64,000 nucleotides of DNA from Deltaproteobacteria bacterium (GTDB taxonomy: Bacteria; Myxococcota_A; Polyangia; Polyangiales; Polyangiaceae): positions 87,661 to 151,660 of the forward strand of contig JACRCQ010000045.1 in the NCBI GenBank assembly GCA_016218915.1. The letters are read 5' to 3'. The stretch's first letter is position 1. Each line of letters opens with the position of its first letter. A program made the translations under genes and the position numbers. The notes under the pieces were generated by a model. It saw only the letters and a list, made by a program, of their open reading frames with translations, was not told where the DNA came from and searched no databases. This document shows, piece by piece, positions 44,294-53,333 of this stretch.

Positions 44294-44851
44294 ATGCGTA
44301 GGAACGTGAAATCCGCAGCAGCGACTCTTGCAATCGGCGCTGCAATCGGGCTTTCCCTGGCTTTGATTGCGTGCTCGAGCAGTGACAGCAGCGGAGCTGC
44401 AGGAGCGCCAGCGACCGGGGGTTCGGCCGGAAGCGCTGGCGCAGCCGGCAGCGGAGGTGCTGCTGGAACGTCGGGTGGCGCGGGGAGCGCAGGGACGGCC
44501 GGCAAGGCGACGGGAGGAAGCGCAGGCGTAGCTGGGGCCGCGGGCAGCGCGGGCAGCGGAGGTGGGGACGGCGGAGCCTGCAAGGCGTTGCTCGAAGAGT
44601 GCCAGAACAAGACTGAATGCTGCGACAATGCGAGCTGCGAGATCGTAGGCGCTATGGTCAACAAGACCTGTTGCATCGCCAAGGATCAAGCTTGTGACTC
44701 GGTCAGCGATTGCTGCGGCGACATGAACTGCGAGGACTTTGGCAACGGGAAAATCTGCAGCAGCTGTTTCACCACCGGCCACGATTGCACCAAGAGCGAA
44801 GATTGCTGCCCAGGATTGACCTGCAGTCCCCAGAACACGTGCACATTCTGA
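44294..44851 (+). CDS. Small lipoprotein with Gly/Ala tether and knottin-like Cys-rich domain
   Basis: A 185-residue protein. Lipobox ALIAC at ~23-27; residues ~35-95 are a Gly/Ala/Ser tether (AGSAGAAGSGGAAG repeats). The last ~90 residues contain 16 cysteines in a CxxxxxCCxxxxC pattern (QNKTECCDNASCEI, SDCCGDMNCEDFG, SEDCCPGLTCSPQ), like Dickkopf/knottin folds. It is presumably exposed and disulfide-rich. Function unknown. The ATG has a weak ribosome site. Confidence 0.8.
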   Translation: MRRNVKSAAATLAIGAAIGLSLALIACSSSDSSGAAGAPATGGSAGSAGAAGSGGAAGTSGGAGSAGTAGKATGGSAGVAGAAGSAGSGGGDGGACKALLEECQNKTECCDNASCEIVGAMVNKTCCIAKDQACDSVSDCCGDMNCEDFGNGKICSSCFTTGHDCTKSEDCCPGLTCSPQNTCTF

Positions 44852-44897
44852 GCCCTGGAAGCGAATGACGGTCCGCGAGCCAGCCTGGAGAAGCCCG

Positions 44898-46316
44898 ATG
44901 ACACACATGCAAGCATTCCACGCACTTGGAGCACGAGAGGTCGGCGTCTGGGCCATTGCCGCCTGCATCGCGCTCACCGGGCTCGCCTGCGGGGGGGATG
45001 ACGCTGCACCGTCGACGGCAGTTGTGCCAGGCGACGACGCCGCAACGGATTCGTCCGCGGCTGCAGCGGCTCCTGAGGCGGCGACCGATGCGGCCAAGCC
45101 GGACGCGGCATCAGAGCCGGTGTCTCTCACCGCCTACGATGATGGGGCTCCGCAGGCCGGGCTGTCGGTCGTGTTCCACGCGGCGGATGGGGCTGTCCTC
45201 GCAGTGGAGACGACGGGAGCTGACGGCAAGGCGACGAGCACGGCAGCGGGCGTGGCCATGGTGACCGTGCTTCGCGCTGATCAATCGCTGATCACCATCT
45301 TCGATGTCGAGCCCAAGGATGCACTCTTCGTGGGGTCAGCGCAGGTGCTCGGCAAGTCGGCCGGCACGATCAACGTAACAGCCCCGACGCCGGTGACGAA
45401 CTCCACGGACTATGCAGTGGACGTTGCCACGTCGTCGAAGATCGTCACGGACATCACGGTCGGCGCGCAGATGGACCTGAAGGCAGCGAACCTTCTGACC
45501 GGCGAAGGAGCCAGTGTGCTGGCCTGGTCGCGCGACAAGGATCAGGTCCCCTACTCGTATGCGTATGCGACGGGCATCCAGCCCGGAGACGCGGGGGTCA
45601 CGCCGGCCATACTCGGGGCTTGGAGTGCGGACTGGATATCTCTCATCGTGCGCCTCAAGCAAGCGCCGATGTCGGCGGCGACGGTCGCGGCGTCGATTGC
45701 TCCGGTCTCTGCGGGTCTGGCCTACTACGACTTGAATCCGTGGCAGGTATCGGCGCCGGCGATGCAGGTCAACATGTTCCAGTTCGGCGTACCGGCCCTG
45801 TTCGGCGACCTGCTCGAGTACACCGTTGCGGCGTCGTATGGAGTCCAGGGCGATGGCACTGACTCGGTGCTGGTCAAGAGGATCAAGGAGCGTCCCACCG
45901 AAGTGGATGTCGACATGAAGTCCGAGCTGCTGCCCGGCGTGCAGGGGGTTGCAGCGGACACGGCCACGCCAGCACGTCCCAAGATGACCTGGGGACAGGA
46001 TGCAGCGCTGAGCGCAGCGGACGGCGTGCTGGTCGAAGCGCAATGGGCCCAGTCCGGGGCATCGAGGCGATGGGTCGGGCTGGCAGCGGCGAACCATCCT
46101 GAGGGGCTGACGTTTCCAAAGCTACCGGATGCGCTTGCGCAGAGCGGTCCGGATGCGAGCTCCACGTTCGGGCGCTTCATCGTGACGTTCGTGGAAGCCG
46201 ACTTCCTCGAGGACTACCGCGCATTGCGGCTGGACTACGGCCCGGCGGTTCTCGAGACGCCGCTGCCCAAGGGTCCGCTTGCGGTCCGGTTCACGACTGG
46301 GGCGAAGAAGCCATGA
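44898..46316 (+). CDS. Lipoprotein of unknown function, CnaB/carboxypeptidase-regulatory-like start
   Basis: A 472-residue protein. The ATG with GGAG 7 bases upstream is preferred to one 11 codons earlier. Lipobox TGLAC is followed by an Ala/Asp/Thr linker. Residues ~85-150 (VSLTAYDDGAPQAGLSVVFH, then GADGKATSTAAGVAMVTVL) look like a carboxypeptidase-regulatory/CnaB-type beta sandwich. The remainder is beta-rich without a named domain. It lies 46 bases after the small knottin-like lipoprotein gene and may share its transcript. Confidence 0.78.
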   Translation: MTHMQAFHALGAREVGVWAIAACIALTGLACGGDDAAPSTAVVPGDDAATDSSAAAAAPEAATDAAKPDAASEPVSLTAYDDGAPQAGLSVVFHAADGAVLAVETTGADGKATSTAAGVAMVTVLRADQSLITIFDVEPKDALFVGSAQVLGKSAGTINVTAPTPVTNSTDYAVDVATSSKIVTDITVGAQMDLKAANLLTGEGASVLAWSRDKDQVPYSYAYATGIQPGDAGVTPAILGAWSADWISLIVRLKQAPMSAATVAASIAPVSAGLAYYDLNPWQVSAPAMQVNMFQFGVPALFGDLLEYTVAASYGVQGDGTDSVLVKRIKERPTEVDVDMKSELLPGVQGVAADTATPARPKMTWGQDAALSAADGVLVEAQWAQSGASRRWVGLAAANHPEGLTFPKLPDALAQSGPDASSTFGRFIVTFVEADFLEDYRALRLDYGPAVLETPLPKGPLAVRFTTGAKKP

Positions 46317-46361
46317 GCAGCCGCTGAAGACAAGCCTCTAACGGCAGACGAGGGCAACGGC

Positions 46362-48146
46362 GTGGAGTCGTACTGGACTGCGCAGGATCTTCTGGTTTCG
46401 CGTAGCCTGGAAGGCTCGCGCAGGATGGCGCTCGCGATCCTGACGCTGTGCCTGATCAGCCTTCCGTTCGTGGTGGGAATCGCGTTCGCGCTCGATCGCG
46501 GGCTCGGCTTGCGACTCATTGCGATCACGACTGCAATCGCCCTGTATCAGGGCGGAATGCTGCTGCTCGTGAGCACGGGCCGGTATCGTCCGTGGCTCGA
46601 CTGGTGGAACACTGCGGTCGAGGTGTCGATCCCGACCATGATTGCGATTGTCGACACCAACCGGCTGGGGCCTGCCTACGCGCTGACCACTGCGCCGGTC
46701 ATGATCTACTGCCTCGCAGCCACGTGCGCGGCCCTGCGGCTGCGTCCGATTCTCGCGCTGTTCTCAGGCACGCTGGGTGCGATCGAGCTTACGGTCCTGT
46801 ATCTGGTCGTGCGCTCCGGGCTGTCCCCGCAGCTGGTTCAAGAGCTCCCATCGCTGTCGGCGTCGAATGTGATGCAGCGCGCGGCGTACGTGTTCTTCTC
46901 GGGCCTGACGGGATACTGGCTTTGCCGGACGCTGCAGCGTCTGGTCGACGACATCATGGCAAACCAGGAGGCGCGGCGCGTCTCGCAAGAGCAGGCACGT
47001 GCCCTGGAAGACAAGCTGCGTCATGCACAGAAGATGGAGGCAGTAGGACGGCTTGCAGGCGGGGTGGCCCACGACTTCAACAACTTCCTGACGGCGATCA
47101 TCGGCTGTGCGGAGTACCTCAAGGGGGAAGCGTCAGCGGACTCGCAACACAGCGAGGCTCTGGACGACATCCTGTCAGCGAGCCACCGGGCAGCTTCACT
47201 CACGCGCCAGCTTTTGACGTTCAGCCGCAAGCAGCCGCTTGCGCCTCGGGTGCTGGATCTCAACGAGGCGGTCATGACTGCCAAGCGTCTGGTCGCGCGC
47301 ACGCTCGGCGAGGAGATCGAGCTTGTCGTCAAGACCTCCGCGAGCCCATCGCACGTTCGCGCTGACCCTGCCCAGCTCGAGCAGGTGATGCTCAACCTCG
47401 CGGTCAACGCGCGGGATGCCATGGACAAGTGCGGCCGTATCGTGTTCGAGACCAGCAACGCACCGAGCGATCCGCAGGAAGCGGCGGACGCGCCCCTTGG
47501 CTGGGTGGTGCTCACGGTCACCGACAACGGGCACGGGATCTCGCCTGAGGTCCTTCCCCACATCTTCGAGCCGTTCTTCACGACCAAGGAGCAAGGCAGG
47601 GGTACCGGATTGGGCCTGTCGAGCGTCTACGGAATCGTGGAGCAGTGTCGCGGCAGAATCTCGGTCGAGTCAGCACCGGAGCAATCGACCCAGTTCCGGA
47701 TCTGCCTGCCAGCCGTTGCTGAGGAGCGGACCACCCTCACGCCGCGCCCGCCGTCCGTCTCTCCCCGCGGAGCCGAGACCGTGCTGCTGGTGGAGGACGA
47801 GGAGCAGGTCCGCTCGCACGTGCGACGGCTTCTGGAGCGAGGCGGATACAAGGTCATCGTCGCTGTGAACGGGGTGGATGGGCTCGCGCGTTTCGAGGAG
47901 AACAAGGGCATCGATCTGCTGCTGACCGATGTTGCGATGCCGAAGATGGGGGGCCGAGAGCTGTACGATCAGCTTGCGCTGCGCCCCAACGCGCCCAAGG
48001 TCCTCTTCATGTCCGCGTACATGGATGCGCGCCATGCAGTGCCAAGCTCGGACATGCCCTTCATTGCCAAGCCGTTCACTTCGGACGCGTTGATGACCAA
48101 GGTCCGCGAGGTGCTGGATCGGAAGACCGCGGGGCATGGAACTTAA
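46362..48146 (+). CDS. Hybrid sensor histidine kinase with C-terminal receiver
   Basis: A 594-residue membrane kinase. About five hydrophobic helices fill residues 22-195. HisKA has the phospho-accepting His in GGVAHDFNNFLTAI; the HATPase domain shows NLAVNARDAM (N box), VTDNGHGIS (G1) and GTGLGLSSVYGIV (G2). The receiver domain (~465-585) has LLVEDEEQVRS and LLLTDVAMP (phospho-acceptor Asp), MSA, and FIAKPFTS (Lys). Sensing probably occurs through the membrane domain. GTG start. No separate regulator gene is adjacent; the next region is a repeat array. Confidence 0.92.
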   Translation: MESYWTAQDLLVSRSLEGSRRMALAILTLCLISLPFVVGIAFALDRGLGLRLIAITTAIALYQGGMLLLVSTGRYRPWLDWWNTAVEVSIPTMIAIVDTNRLGPAYALTTAPVMIYCLAATCAALRLRPILALFSGTLGAIELTVLYLVVRSGLSPQLVQELPSLSASNVMQRAAYVFFSGLTGYWLCRTLQRLVDDIMANQEARRVSQEQARALEDKLRHAQKMEAVGRLAGGVAHDFNNFLTAIIGCAEYLKGEASADSQHSEALDDILSASHRAASLTRQLLTFSRKQPLAPRVLDLNEAVMTAKRLVARTLGEEIELVVKTSASPSHVRADPAQLEQVMLNLAVNARDAMDKCGRIVFETSNAPSDPQEAADAPLGWVVLTVTDNGHGISPEVLPHIFEPFFTTKEQGRGTGLGLSSVYGIVEQCRGRISVESAPEQSTQFRICLPAVAEERTTLTPRPPSVSPRGAETVLLVEDEEQVRSHVRRLLERGGYKVIVAVNGVDGLARFEENKGIDLLLTDVAMPKMGGRELYDQLALRPNAPKVLFMSAYMDARHAVPSSDMPFIAKPFTSDALMTKVREVLDRKTAGHGT

Positions 48147-48149
48147 GGC

Positions 48150-48341
48150 GATGATGCCGGGTGTTGATGATGCCGGATGTTGATGATGCCGGGTGTTGAT
48201 GGTGTCGGATGTTGATGGTGTCGGATGTTGATGATGCCGGATGTTGATGATGCCGGGTGTTGATGATGCCGGATGTTGATGATGCCGGGTGTTGATGGTG
48301 CCGGGTGTTGATGGTGCCGGGTGTTGATGATGCCGGGTGTT
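48150..48341. repeat. Minisatellite, 12 units of 16 bp
   Basis: Twelve contiguous units of the type GATGATGCCGGGTGTT, with variants GATGGTG, TCGG and GGATGTT. No spacers, so it is not a CRISPR array. It begins 3 bases after the stop of the hybrid kinase. Confidence 0.95.
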
Positions 48342-48366
48342 GAGGGAATCGCCCATTGAAGAAACC

Positions 48367-48430
48367 GCCCGTTGAAACGGGCGGCTGATGCAAGTCAGTT
48401 GCGCGGTTAGCCAAGCCCCCTGCGGGGGCT
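48367..48430 (-). repeat. Two-hairpin structured element, copy 2
   Basis: Read on the reverse strand: hairpin 1 AGCCCCC-GCA-GGGGGCT, the conserved core (TGGCTAACCGCGCAACTGAC, then TTGCATCAGCC), and hairpin 2 GCCCGTTT-CA-ACGGGC followed by GGTTTCTTC. Compare copy 1 at 33761-33836, where the hairpin sequences differ but still pair. It is placed between two unrelated tandem arrays. Confidence 0.75.
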
Positions 48431-48438
48431 GTCACGAC

Positions 48439-48628
48439 GTTGCCGGCAGGTCTTTCACATGTTGCCGGCAGGTCTTCCACGGTGTTGCCGGCAGGTCTTC
48501 CACGGTGTTGCCGGCGGGTCTTCCACGGTGTTGCTGGCAGGTCTTCCACGGTGTTGCGGGCAGGTCTTCCACGGTGTTGCCGGCAGGTCTTCCACGGTGT
48601 TGCCGGCAGGTCTTTCACATGTTGCCGG
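48439..48628. repeat. Minisatellite, 8 units of 22-23 bp plus a part unit
   Basis: Units begin GTTGCCGGCAGGTCTT and end CCACGGT; six inner units are 23 bp. The first and last units are 22 bp and both end TTCACAT, so the array has matching edges. Most units contain the palindrome GCCGGC; two have one-base changes there. Confidence 0.93.
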
Positions 48629-48743
48629 TGCGGTTGACACGATGAAGCTCCGAACTTCCACTCGCGACCCGAGCCATATCGACAATTCCGGACGATCTCA
48701 CAGCTTGCTGCGCGCCTGGTCGAGCGCTACCCTGACCGATCCC

Positions 48744-49733
48744 ATGCTTCGTCGCTTCTGTCTCGCTGCACTGTTCGCGCTCGGCACAGCCTCGTGCAGC
48801 AGCGACGCAGGCGTGGATCCCGCCGTGCCTCCGCCAGGCCACGATGGCGGGGTCGACAGCCCGACCGTCGACGTGCAGGAAGCGGCCATCGAAGCAGAAG
48901 CAGCTCCGCACGTTGCTGCACTCTCCTTTGCCACGTTCAATACCCACCAGCTATTCGACACTACCTGCGACTCGGGCAATTGCGCTCCCGGCGACTTCGA
49001 GCTCGTGCTCACGCAGGAACAGTTCGATGCCCGCATCGACCAGGTCGCCACTGCCATTCGTGGCCTGCACGCGACGGCCGTGTCGGTGCAGGAGATCGAG
49101 ACCGTGGCCTCGATGGAAGCGCTCACTGCGCGACTCTCTGACCTGTACCCGACCGCGATCATGGCTGAGACCGGCGCGCCAGGCTCCCTGGATGTGGCGG
49201 TGTTCGGCGCTGGCACGCTTCTCGAGATTCGCAAGCATCGCGGCGTGCCGATCACGCGACCGGATGGGACCTCAACCTCGTTCTCGCGCGAGTTCCTCGA
49301 AGTGCACATGGACCTCGCAGGTCTGCGCATCGTGGTCTTCTCAGCTCACTTTCGCTCGAAGAACAACGACGACCCAGGGCGCCGCCAGGCCGAGGCAAGG
49401 GCAGCACGGGACATCGTGATCATGACTGCCCAGGAGCTACCCGAGGCCGTCGTGCTCCTCGGCGGGGATCTCAACGATACGCCTGGCTCCCCTCCCCTGC
49501 TGGACATCGAAAGCGCTGCGTCGATGCTGCGCGCCGCAAAGGACAGACCGATCGATCAGGTATCGACCTATTCCTGGAACGGCGAGCTCCAGGCGATCGA
49601 TCACATCTTTCTCGAGACCACGTCTCGCGGAGTCTATGTCCCCGGCAGCGCAAGGGCGGTCCGGGACGGCCCTGGCCAGGGGCTCGGCGGCTCTGACCAT
49701 GCAGCGTTGCAAGCGGACTTCGATCTGCGGTGA
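48744..49733 (+). CDS. Endonuclease/exonuclease/phosphatase-fold lipoprotein
   Basis: A 329-residue protein. MLRRFCLAALFALGTASC is a signal peptide with lipobox; an Asp/Pro/Val/Glu linker follows. The EEP fold is marked by LSFATFNTHQLFD (Asn), VSVQEIET (Glu), VLLGGDLNDTPGS (Asp-x-Asn) and GGSDHAALQADF (Asp-His), so all metal and catalytic positions are present. Substrate could be nucleic acid, phosphoinositide-like lipid or other phosphodiester; unknown. Surface-anchored or periplasmic. Confidence 0.87.
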   Translation: MLRRFCLAALFALGTASCSSDAGVDPAVPPPGHDGGVDSPTVDVQEAAIEAEAAPHVAALSFATFNTHQLFDTTCDSGNCAPGDFELVLTQEQFDARIDQVATAIRGLHATAVSVQEIETVASMEALTARLSDLYPTAIMAETGAPGSLDVAVFGAGTLLEIRKHRGVPITRPDGTSTSFSREFLEVHMDLAGLRIVVFSAHFRSKNNDDPGRRQAEARAARDIVIMTAQELPEAVVLLGGDLNDTPGSPPLLDIESAASMLRAAKDRPIDQVSTYSWNGELQAIDHIFLETTSRGVYVPGSARAVRDGPGQGLGGSDHAALQADFDLR

Positions 49734-49748
49734 CGAGCCTTCTTGCGG

Positions 49749-50897
49749 TCAGAAGCTGAAACGCGCCCCGAGCGTCCCACCAGTCTTGCCCACCGACGGG
49801 AGCAGCTGGAACCGGGCTGCAGGCTGCGCACGCCGGGGACCAGGGTCTGTGGCAACGAGGTAGATGCCAGTGGTCAGCGAGACCAGCGCCGTGCCGTAGA
49901 ACACCCACTGCATGGTCGAGTACTTGCTCCCTCGATCGCAAGCGTCGACGACGTCGGACGGAGAGGCGCCATTGACCGTCGTTCGAGTATCAGCTCTTGC
50001 CGCATCGCAGACATCGACATTGGTGGCCATGTTGTTACGGTAGCTCACGAGCGCAGGGTCGTTGTCCGCGTCACTGACCTTCGTCGTCGACCAGTAGCCG
50101 AGGCCGGCGAACAGGGCCCCTGCACCGATCGCGGTCCAGCCGAGGTTCTTGTGCCAGTTGACAGGAGTGGACGGCGAAGCCTGCTCTGTGCCGGGCAATG
50201 GGGTGGGCTCCAGCTCGACATCCGCGATCGCCGCAGGTTGCAGGAAGATCTTGCGCGCAGGGACCGAGTAGCTGGCGGATCGAATCTCGATGGTGTGCTC
50301 GCCTGCCCGTAGCGAAAGGGTGACCTTGCCATCGCGCAGGTCTGTGGCGGGGTGACCATCGACCAGCACCTGACCGTCGACATTGCCGACATGGAGCCGC
50401 ACCGTCGCAGAGCCGCCGCGCGTGATCAGGATGGCGAGCGCGCTCTGCACCTGGCGCTGCAGCGCCGGGTTGAACGGATCTGCCAGCGTGTCGCTCACGA
50501 GCAGCTCCGTGTACCGCTCCGGCTCGCCGCGCGAGTACATGTGCAGCTCGAATGCCACCTGCCCCGGGGCAGCGCGTCGGGCAAACCCCCACACGAACTG
50601 GTCGGCGTCCACGCGCCCCGAGATGCGCGTGAGGCAGGCAGTGTCCGGAACAGCCCCGCAGGATAGATCCCGCAGCAGGTTGTCGAGCTGGAAGCCGGCT
50701 TCCGGGGGTCGGCCCAGCTCACGCTTCATCGCGGCCGTGACGCTCGCCGCCAGAGCAGGGGCGTCGGGAGATCGAATGTCGATCACCTTGACCCACGGCT
50801 TGACGGGTCCGGACTGGGCGGCGGCCGGGACCGAGGACAGAACGCACAGGGATGCAATCGCGGCAACCAGGCTAGCGCGGGAGGTCATGCAGAGCAT
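49749..50897 (-). CDS. Exported PEGA-domain-like membrane protein
   Basis: A 382-residue protein with signal peptide (LVAAIASLCVLSSVPAAA). Residues ~175-235 match a PEGA-type beta domain (VNVDGQVLVDGHPATDLR and LSLRAGEHTIEIRSASYS). Two membrane helices (WTAIGAGALFAGLGYWS and WVFYGTALVSLTTGIYLVAT) lie near the C terminus. The start is ambiguous among three close ATGs; the middle one has AGG upstream. It resembles the TPR/membrane gene at 26722 in layout. Function unknown; convergent with the EEP lipoprotein gene. Confidence 0.78.
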   Translation of the reverse strand: MLCMTSRASLVAAIASLCVLSSVPAAAQSGPVKPWVKVIDIRSPDAPALAASVTAAMKRELGRPPEAGFQLDNLLRDLSCGAVPDTACLTRISGRVDADQFVWGFARRAAPGQVAFELHMYSRGEPERYTELLVSDTLADPFNPALQRQVQSALAILITRGGSATVRLHVGNVDGQVLVDGHPATDLRDGKVTLSLRAGEHTIEIRSASYSVPARKIFLQPAAIADVELEPTPLPGTEQASPSTPVNWHKNLGWTAIGAGALFAGLGYWSTTKVSDADNDPALVSYRNNMATNVDVCDAARADTRTTVNGASPSDVVDACDRGSKYSTMQWVFYGTALVSLTTGIYLVATDPGPRRAQPAARFQLLPSVGKTGGTLGARFSF

Positions 50898-50951
50898 GGG
50901 AACCTGATCGGGCATGCGTGTCAAGTCGATGCAGGGTAGGGTTGCCCTATC

Positions 50952-51482
50952 GTGCGGTCCACGCGGCAGATCGGGTTCATCGCTGCTTGCGGCTTGGCGT
51001 CCGGAGCAGCCGCCTGGGTAGTGTTTGCGAGTCTGCCCGCGACGCGCGTGCTGGTGGGGACCCGAGCAATCGACGCGGTGGTTCCGGTCCACTACCAGGT
51101 GACCGTGTTCCCGGCGTTTGGCGCCTATTGCGCAGCTCTTGCGATGGATGTGGCCCGCCGTGAGCGCGCCAGGGTGATCGGCCGGGCGCTGCTCGTTGCT
51201 GCAGTCGTGGCGCTCGCCGTGGTTCGTCTTGCCGGGCAGGTTGGACTGAGCGGACATGCTGTGTGCTGCGCTGCGGTGGCCGTGGAGAGCCTTGCATCCC
51301 GCCAGCGGTCCGAATGGGTCCTGGTAGTGCTTCTTGCCATGGCCGGGCTGGCAGTGACCGGCTGGTACAAGCTCTGGATATGGGGAGATCCGGTCTGGTT
51401 TGTCGTGTCCGTGGCAACCGGCGCTGCCATCGGTCTCGCGTGCGGTCCGCAGGCCCTGGTTTCAGTGCGCAAGCCTCGATGA
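50952..51482 (+). CDS. Small integral membrane protein, unknown
   Basis: A 176-residue protein with about five hydrophobic segments (IGFIAACGLASGAAAWVVFA, VTVFPAFGAYCAALAMDV, ALLVAAVVALAVVRLA, WVLVVLLAMAGLAVTGW and WFVVSVATGAAIGLACG). No recognisable domain. GTG start after AGGG. Convergent with the following 408-residue gene (8-base gap). Confidence 0.7.
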   Translation: MRSTRQIGFIAACGLASGAAAWVVFASLPATRVLVGTRAIDAVVPVHYQVTVFPAFGAYCAALAMDVARRERARVIGRALLVAAVVALAVVRLAGQVGLSGHAVCCAAVAVESLASRQRSEWVLVVLLAMAGLAVTGWYKLWIWGDPVWFVVSVATGAAIGLACGPQALVSVRKPR

Positions 51483-51489
51483 GGCTGGG

Positions 51490-52716
51490 TCACGAGCGCG
51501 CGGATCGCGGCGCGAGAATCTCGTGCAGGCGACGCAGCAGCACAAGGTCAGAGTCCGACGCTTCAGCGAGCAGAAGATCAGGGGTGCCAGGACTCTGCCC
51601 GCGGAATTGATAGAGGTGGTAGGCGTCGCGGGGCACGTAGTCTGCCTTCTCGAACCGCAGCACCTGCCCTGGCGTGAACGTGCGTCCGCCCCACGCGAAC
51701 TCCGCAATAACGCCATAGCTTCTGCCAGGCTCGAGCTTGTCTGCGGTGAGCCGTGATCCTTCCTCTTCCACGGCTGACAGGATGCGGGGCAGCCAGGCAT
51801 CAAGATCGTCCTGGCGAGTGAAGGTCTCCTCACACCCGCCAGCAGACACGTGCACGCCGCGCTCCGATTCGCGCAGCAGCACGCACGCATGCTGGCCCAG
51901 GTGATCATTGCGCCAGATCACCCCGTCCGGCCAACCAGACGGAAACCCCTTCCCTTCCGACCACTGGAGCGCAAACGTCCCGCGCACCGCCCGCGCAGCC
52001 TTCAGGCGTTGCCGAATCCGCTCGCCTGCCTGGCCCAGCGGCAGCGCGCGATTGCGGAAGGTCGCACGGCCGTCGACCGTGTCCCTCACCCGCCCGAGCA
52101 TGTCCTGCAGAGCCCCGAGGAAGTCCTGCGGCGCTCGCAGATGGAAGCGTATCGGCGACGCTGCCATAGCCGCAGCAGGGAACACTGCGTCCACGCCGTC
52201 CGCGGCCTGCGTGAGCTGCACCAGATGATTCCATTCGAGGTCGCCGTCGCCGCCGAGCTCAATCGAGGTGCCGGACGCGGTTGAACCTTCCCATTGGCCC
52301 CAGACCGAGGGGCGCCACCTTCCCCCCGGAACCTCGATGGTCTGTCGAAGGGCATCTAGCAGGCCAAAGGCTGCATCGAGGGCGTTGAAGGGCAGCTCGT
52401 CGAGGCTACCGTTTCGCACGTAGTCGGCAATGACAGCCGAGCAAGCCTCGCAGCTCCGCGCATCGTTCAAGGTGAAGCCGACCAGGGCTGGGGCAGCGGC
52501 GCGGGAGCTGAGGACCGCAGCAGAATCGATGCTGTTGACAGCTGCCAGAGCGCGCCACAGGCCGCCGTGATCCACGCCGATCACGGCGTAATCGAGATCA
52601 CCTTCTGCTTGAGCGGGGTAGTCGCGCAGCCACATCGGAGCGCCGAGCGATTCGGAGGCGAGGCGCGCGACGCGTTGAGCCAGGGAGCGGGTCTTGGTGA
52701 ACGACGCAGGGCTCAT
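51490..52716 (-). CDS. Hypothetical cytoplasmic protein, DUF3601-like C-terminal segment
   Basis: A 408-residue soluble protein. The N-terminal ~320 residues (LDYAVIGVDHGGLWRALAAV, ARSCEACSAVIADYVRNGSL) have no known domain; CEAC could bind metal. Residues ~340-385 (KLEPGRSYGVIAEFAWGGRT, then TPGQVLRFEKADYVP) look like a small SH3-like barrel of the DUF3601 type, by eye. No ribosome site is obvious at the ATG. Function unknown. Confidence 0.65.
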   Translation of the reverse strand: MSPASFTKTRSLAQRVARLASESLGAPMWLRDYPAQAEGDLDYAVIGVDHGGLWRALAAVNSIDSAAVLSSRAAAPALVGFTLNDARSCEACSAVIADYVRNGSLDELPFNALDAAFGLLDALRQTIEVPGGRWRPSVWGQWEGSTASGTSIELGGDGDLEWNHLVQLTQAADGVDAVFPAAAMAASPIRFHLRAPQDFLGALQDMLGRVRDTVDGRATFRNRALPLGQAGERIRQRLKAARAVRGTFALQWSEGKGFPSGWPDGVIWRNDHLGQHACVLLRESERGVHVSAGGCEETFTRQDDLDAWLPRILSAVEEEGSRLTADKLEPGRSYGVIAEFAWGGRTFTPGQVLRFEKADYVPRDAYHLYQFRGQSPGTPDLLLAEASDSDLVLLRRLHEILAPRSARS

Positions 52717-52832
52717 GGGAAGGACTTCATCCGCGCATCACGTTATCACGCCAACACCGGACCGAGGGCAAGATGTCCCTTGCCATTCCGACGTCGTTGG
52801 TGCATTCCGGTGCCCGCAAGGAGACCGATCGG

Positions 52833-53306
52833 ATGTCATCCAAAGAGCTTCCCCACACGCATGAGTGCTTCGTCTGTGGGGAATCCAATGTCCTTGGCCT
52901 CCAGGTGCGCTTCACCTGGGAAGACGATCAGGCTGTGGTGCGGTTCACTCCAACCGAAGAGCGCTGCGGCTACCGGGGAATCGTCCATGGGGGCGTGCTG
53001 AGCGCCTTGATCGACGAAACCATGGGATGGGCGCCTGCGTACGTGAAGAAGATGATGGCTGTTACCGCGGAGATGACCGTCCGGTTCGTCAAGCCTGTGC
53101 CCGTCGGCACGCCCCTGGTGGTGACTGGAAGATTCACCGAAGACAAGAAGTACTACTGGAAGACCGCTGGGGAGATCCGAGGGGAAGACGGCACGTTGTA
53201 CGTGACCGGAACAGCGAAGTTCGTTCCCATCGGCAAGGAAGAGAGCGCGCGCGTGGACCAGGAGATGATGATCTACCCCGAAGGCGAGCCTAGGTTGTTC
53301 AGCTGA
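52833..53306 (+). CDS. PaaI-family hotdog thioesterase
   Basis: A 157-residue hotdog-fold protein. CFVCGESNVLGLQVRF near the N terminus, YRGIVHGGVLSALIDETMGW (the catalytic-loop region with HGG and the following Asp/Glu) and VTAEMTVRFVKPVPVG identify the family, which hydrolyses acyl-CoA esters. The ATG has AAGGAG 9 bases upstream, preferred to one 20 codons earlier. The acyl substrate is unknown. Confidence 0.85.
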   Translation: MSSKELPHTHECFVCGESNVLGLQVRFTWEDDQAVVRFTPTEERCGYRGIVHGGVLSALIDETMGWAPAYVKKMMAVTAEMTVRFVKPVPVGTPLVVTGRFTEDKKYYWKTAGEIRGEDGTLYVTGTAKFVPIGKEESARVDQEMMIYPEGEPRLFS

Positions 53307-53333
53307 GCTGAGAACCTCCGGGAGCGGTCTTCG

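Larger units (their letters stand above)
48147..48743. other. Intergenic repeat region
   Basis: About 600 bases holding a 16-bp tandem array, a structured element in reverse orientation and a 22-23-bp tandem array, then ~115 bases before the nuclease-like lipoprotein gene. The last part could be read as an N-terminal extension of that gene from an ATG at 48642, but a signal peptide starts only at 48744. Apparent long ORFs across the arrays are repeat artefacts. Confidence 0.85.

Noticed and set aside
48076..48618. Reverse-strand ORFs reading NTRHHQHPASS and DLPATPWKT repeats
   Set aside because: They are read through the 16-bp and 23-bp tandem arrays, and the repeats have no protein-like character.
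48150..48628. CRISPR array
   Set aside because: The repeats are contiguous with no spacers, units are 16 and 22-23 bp and no cas genes are present.
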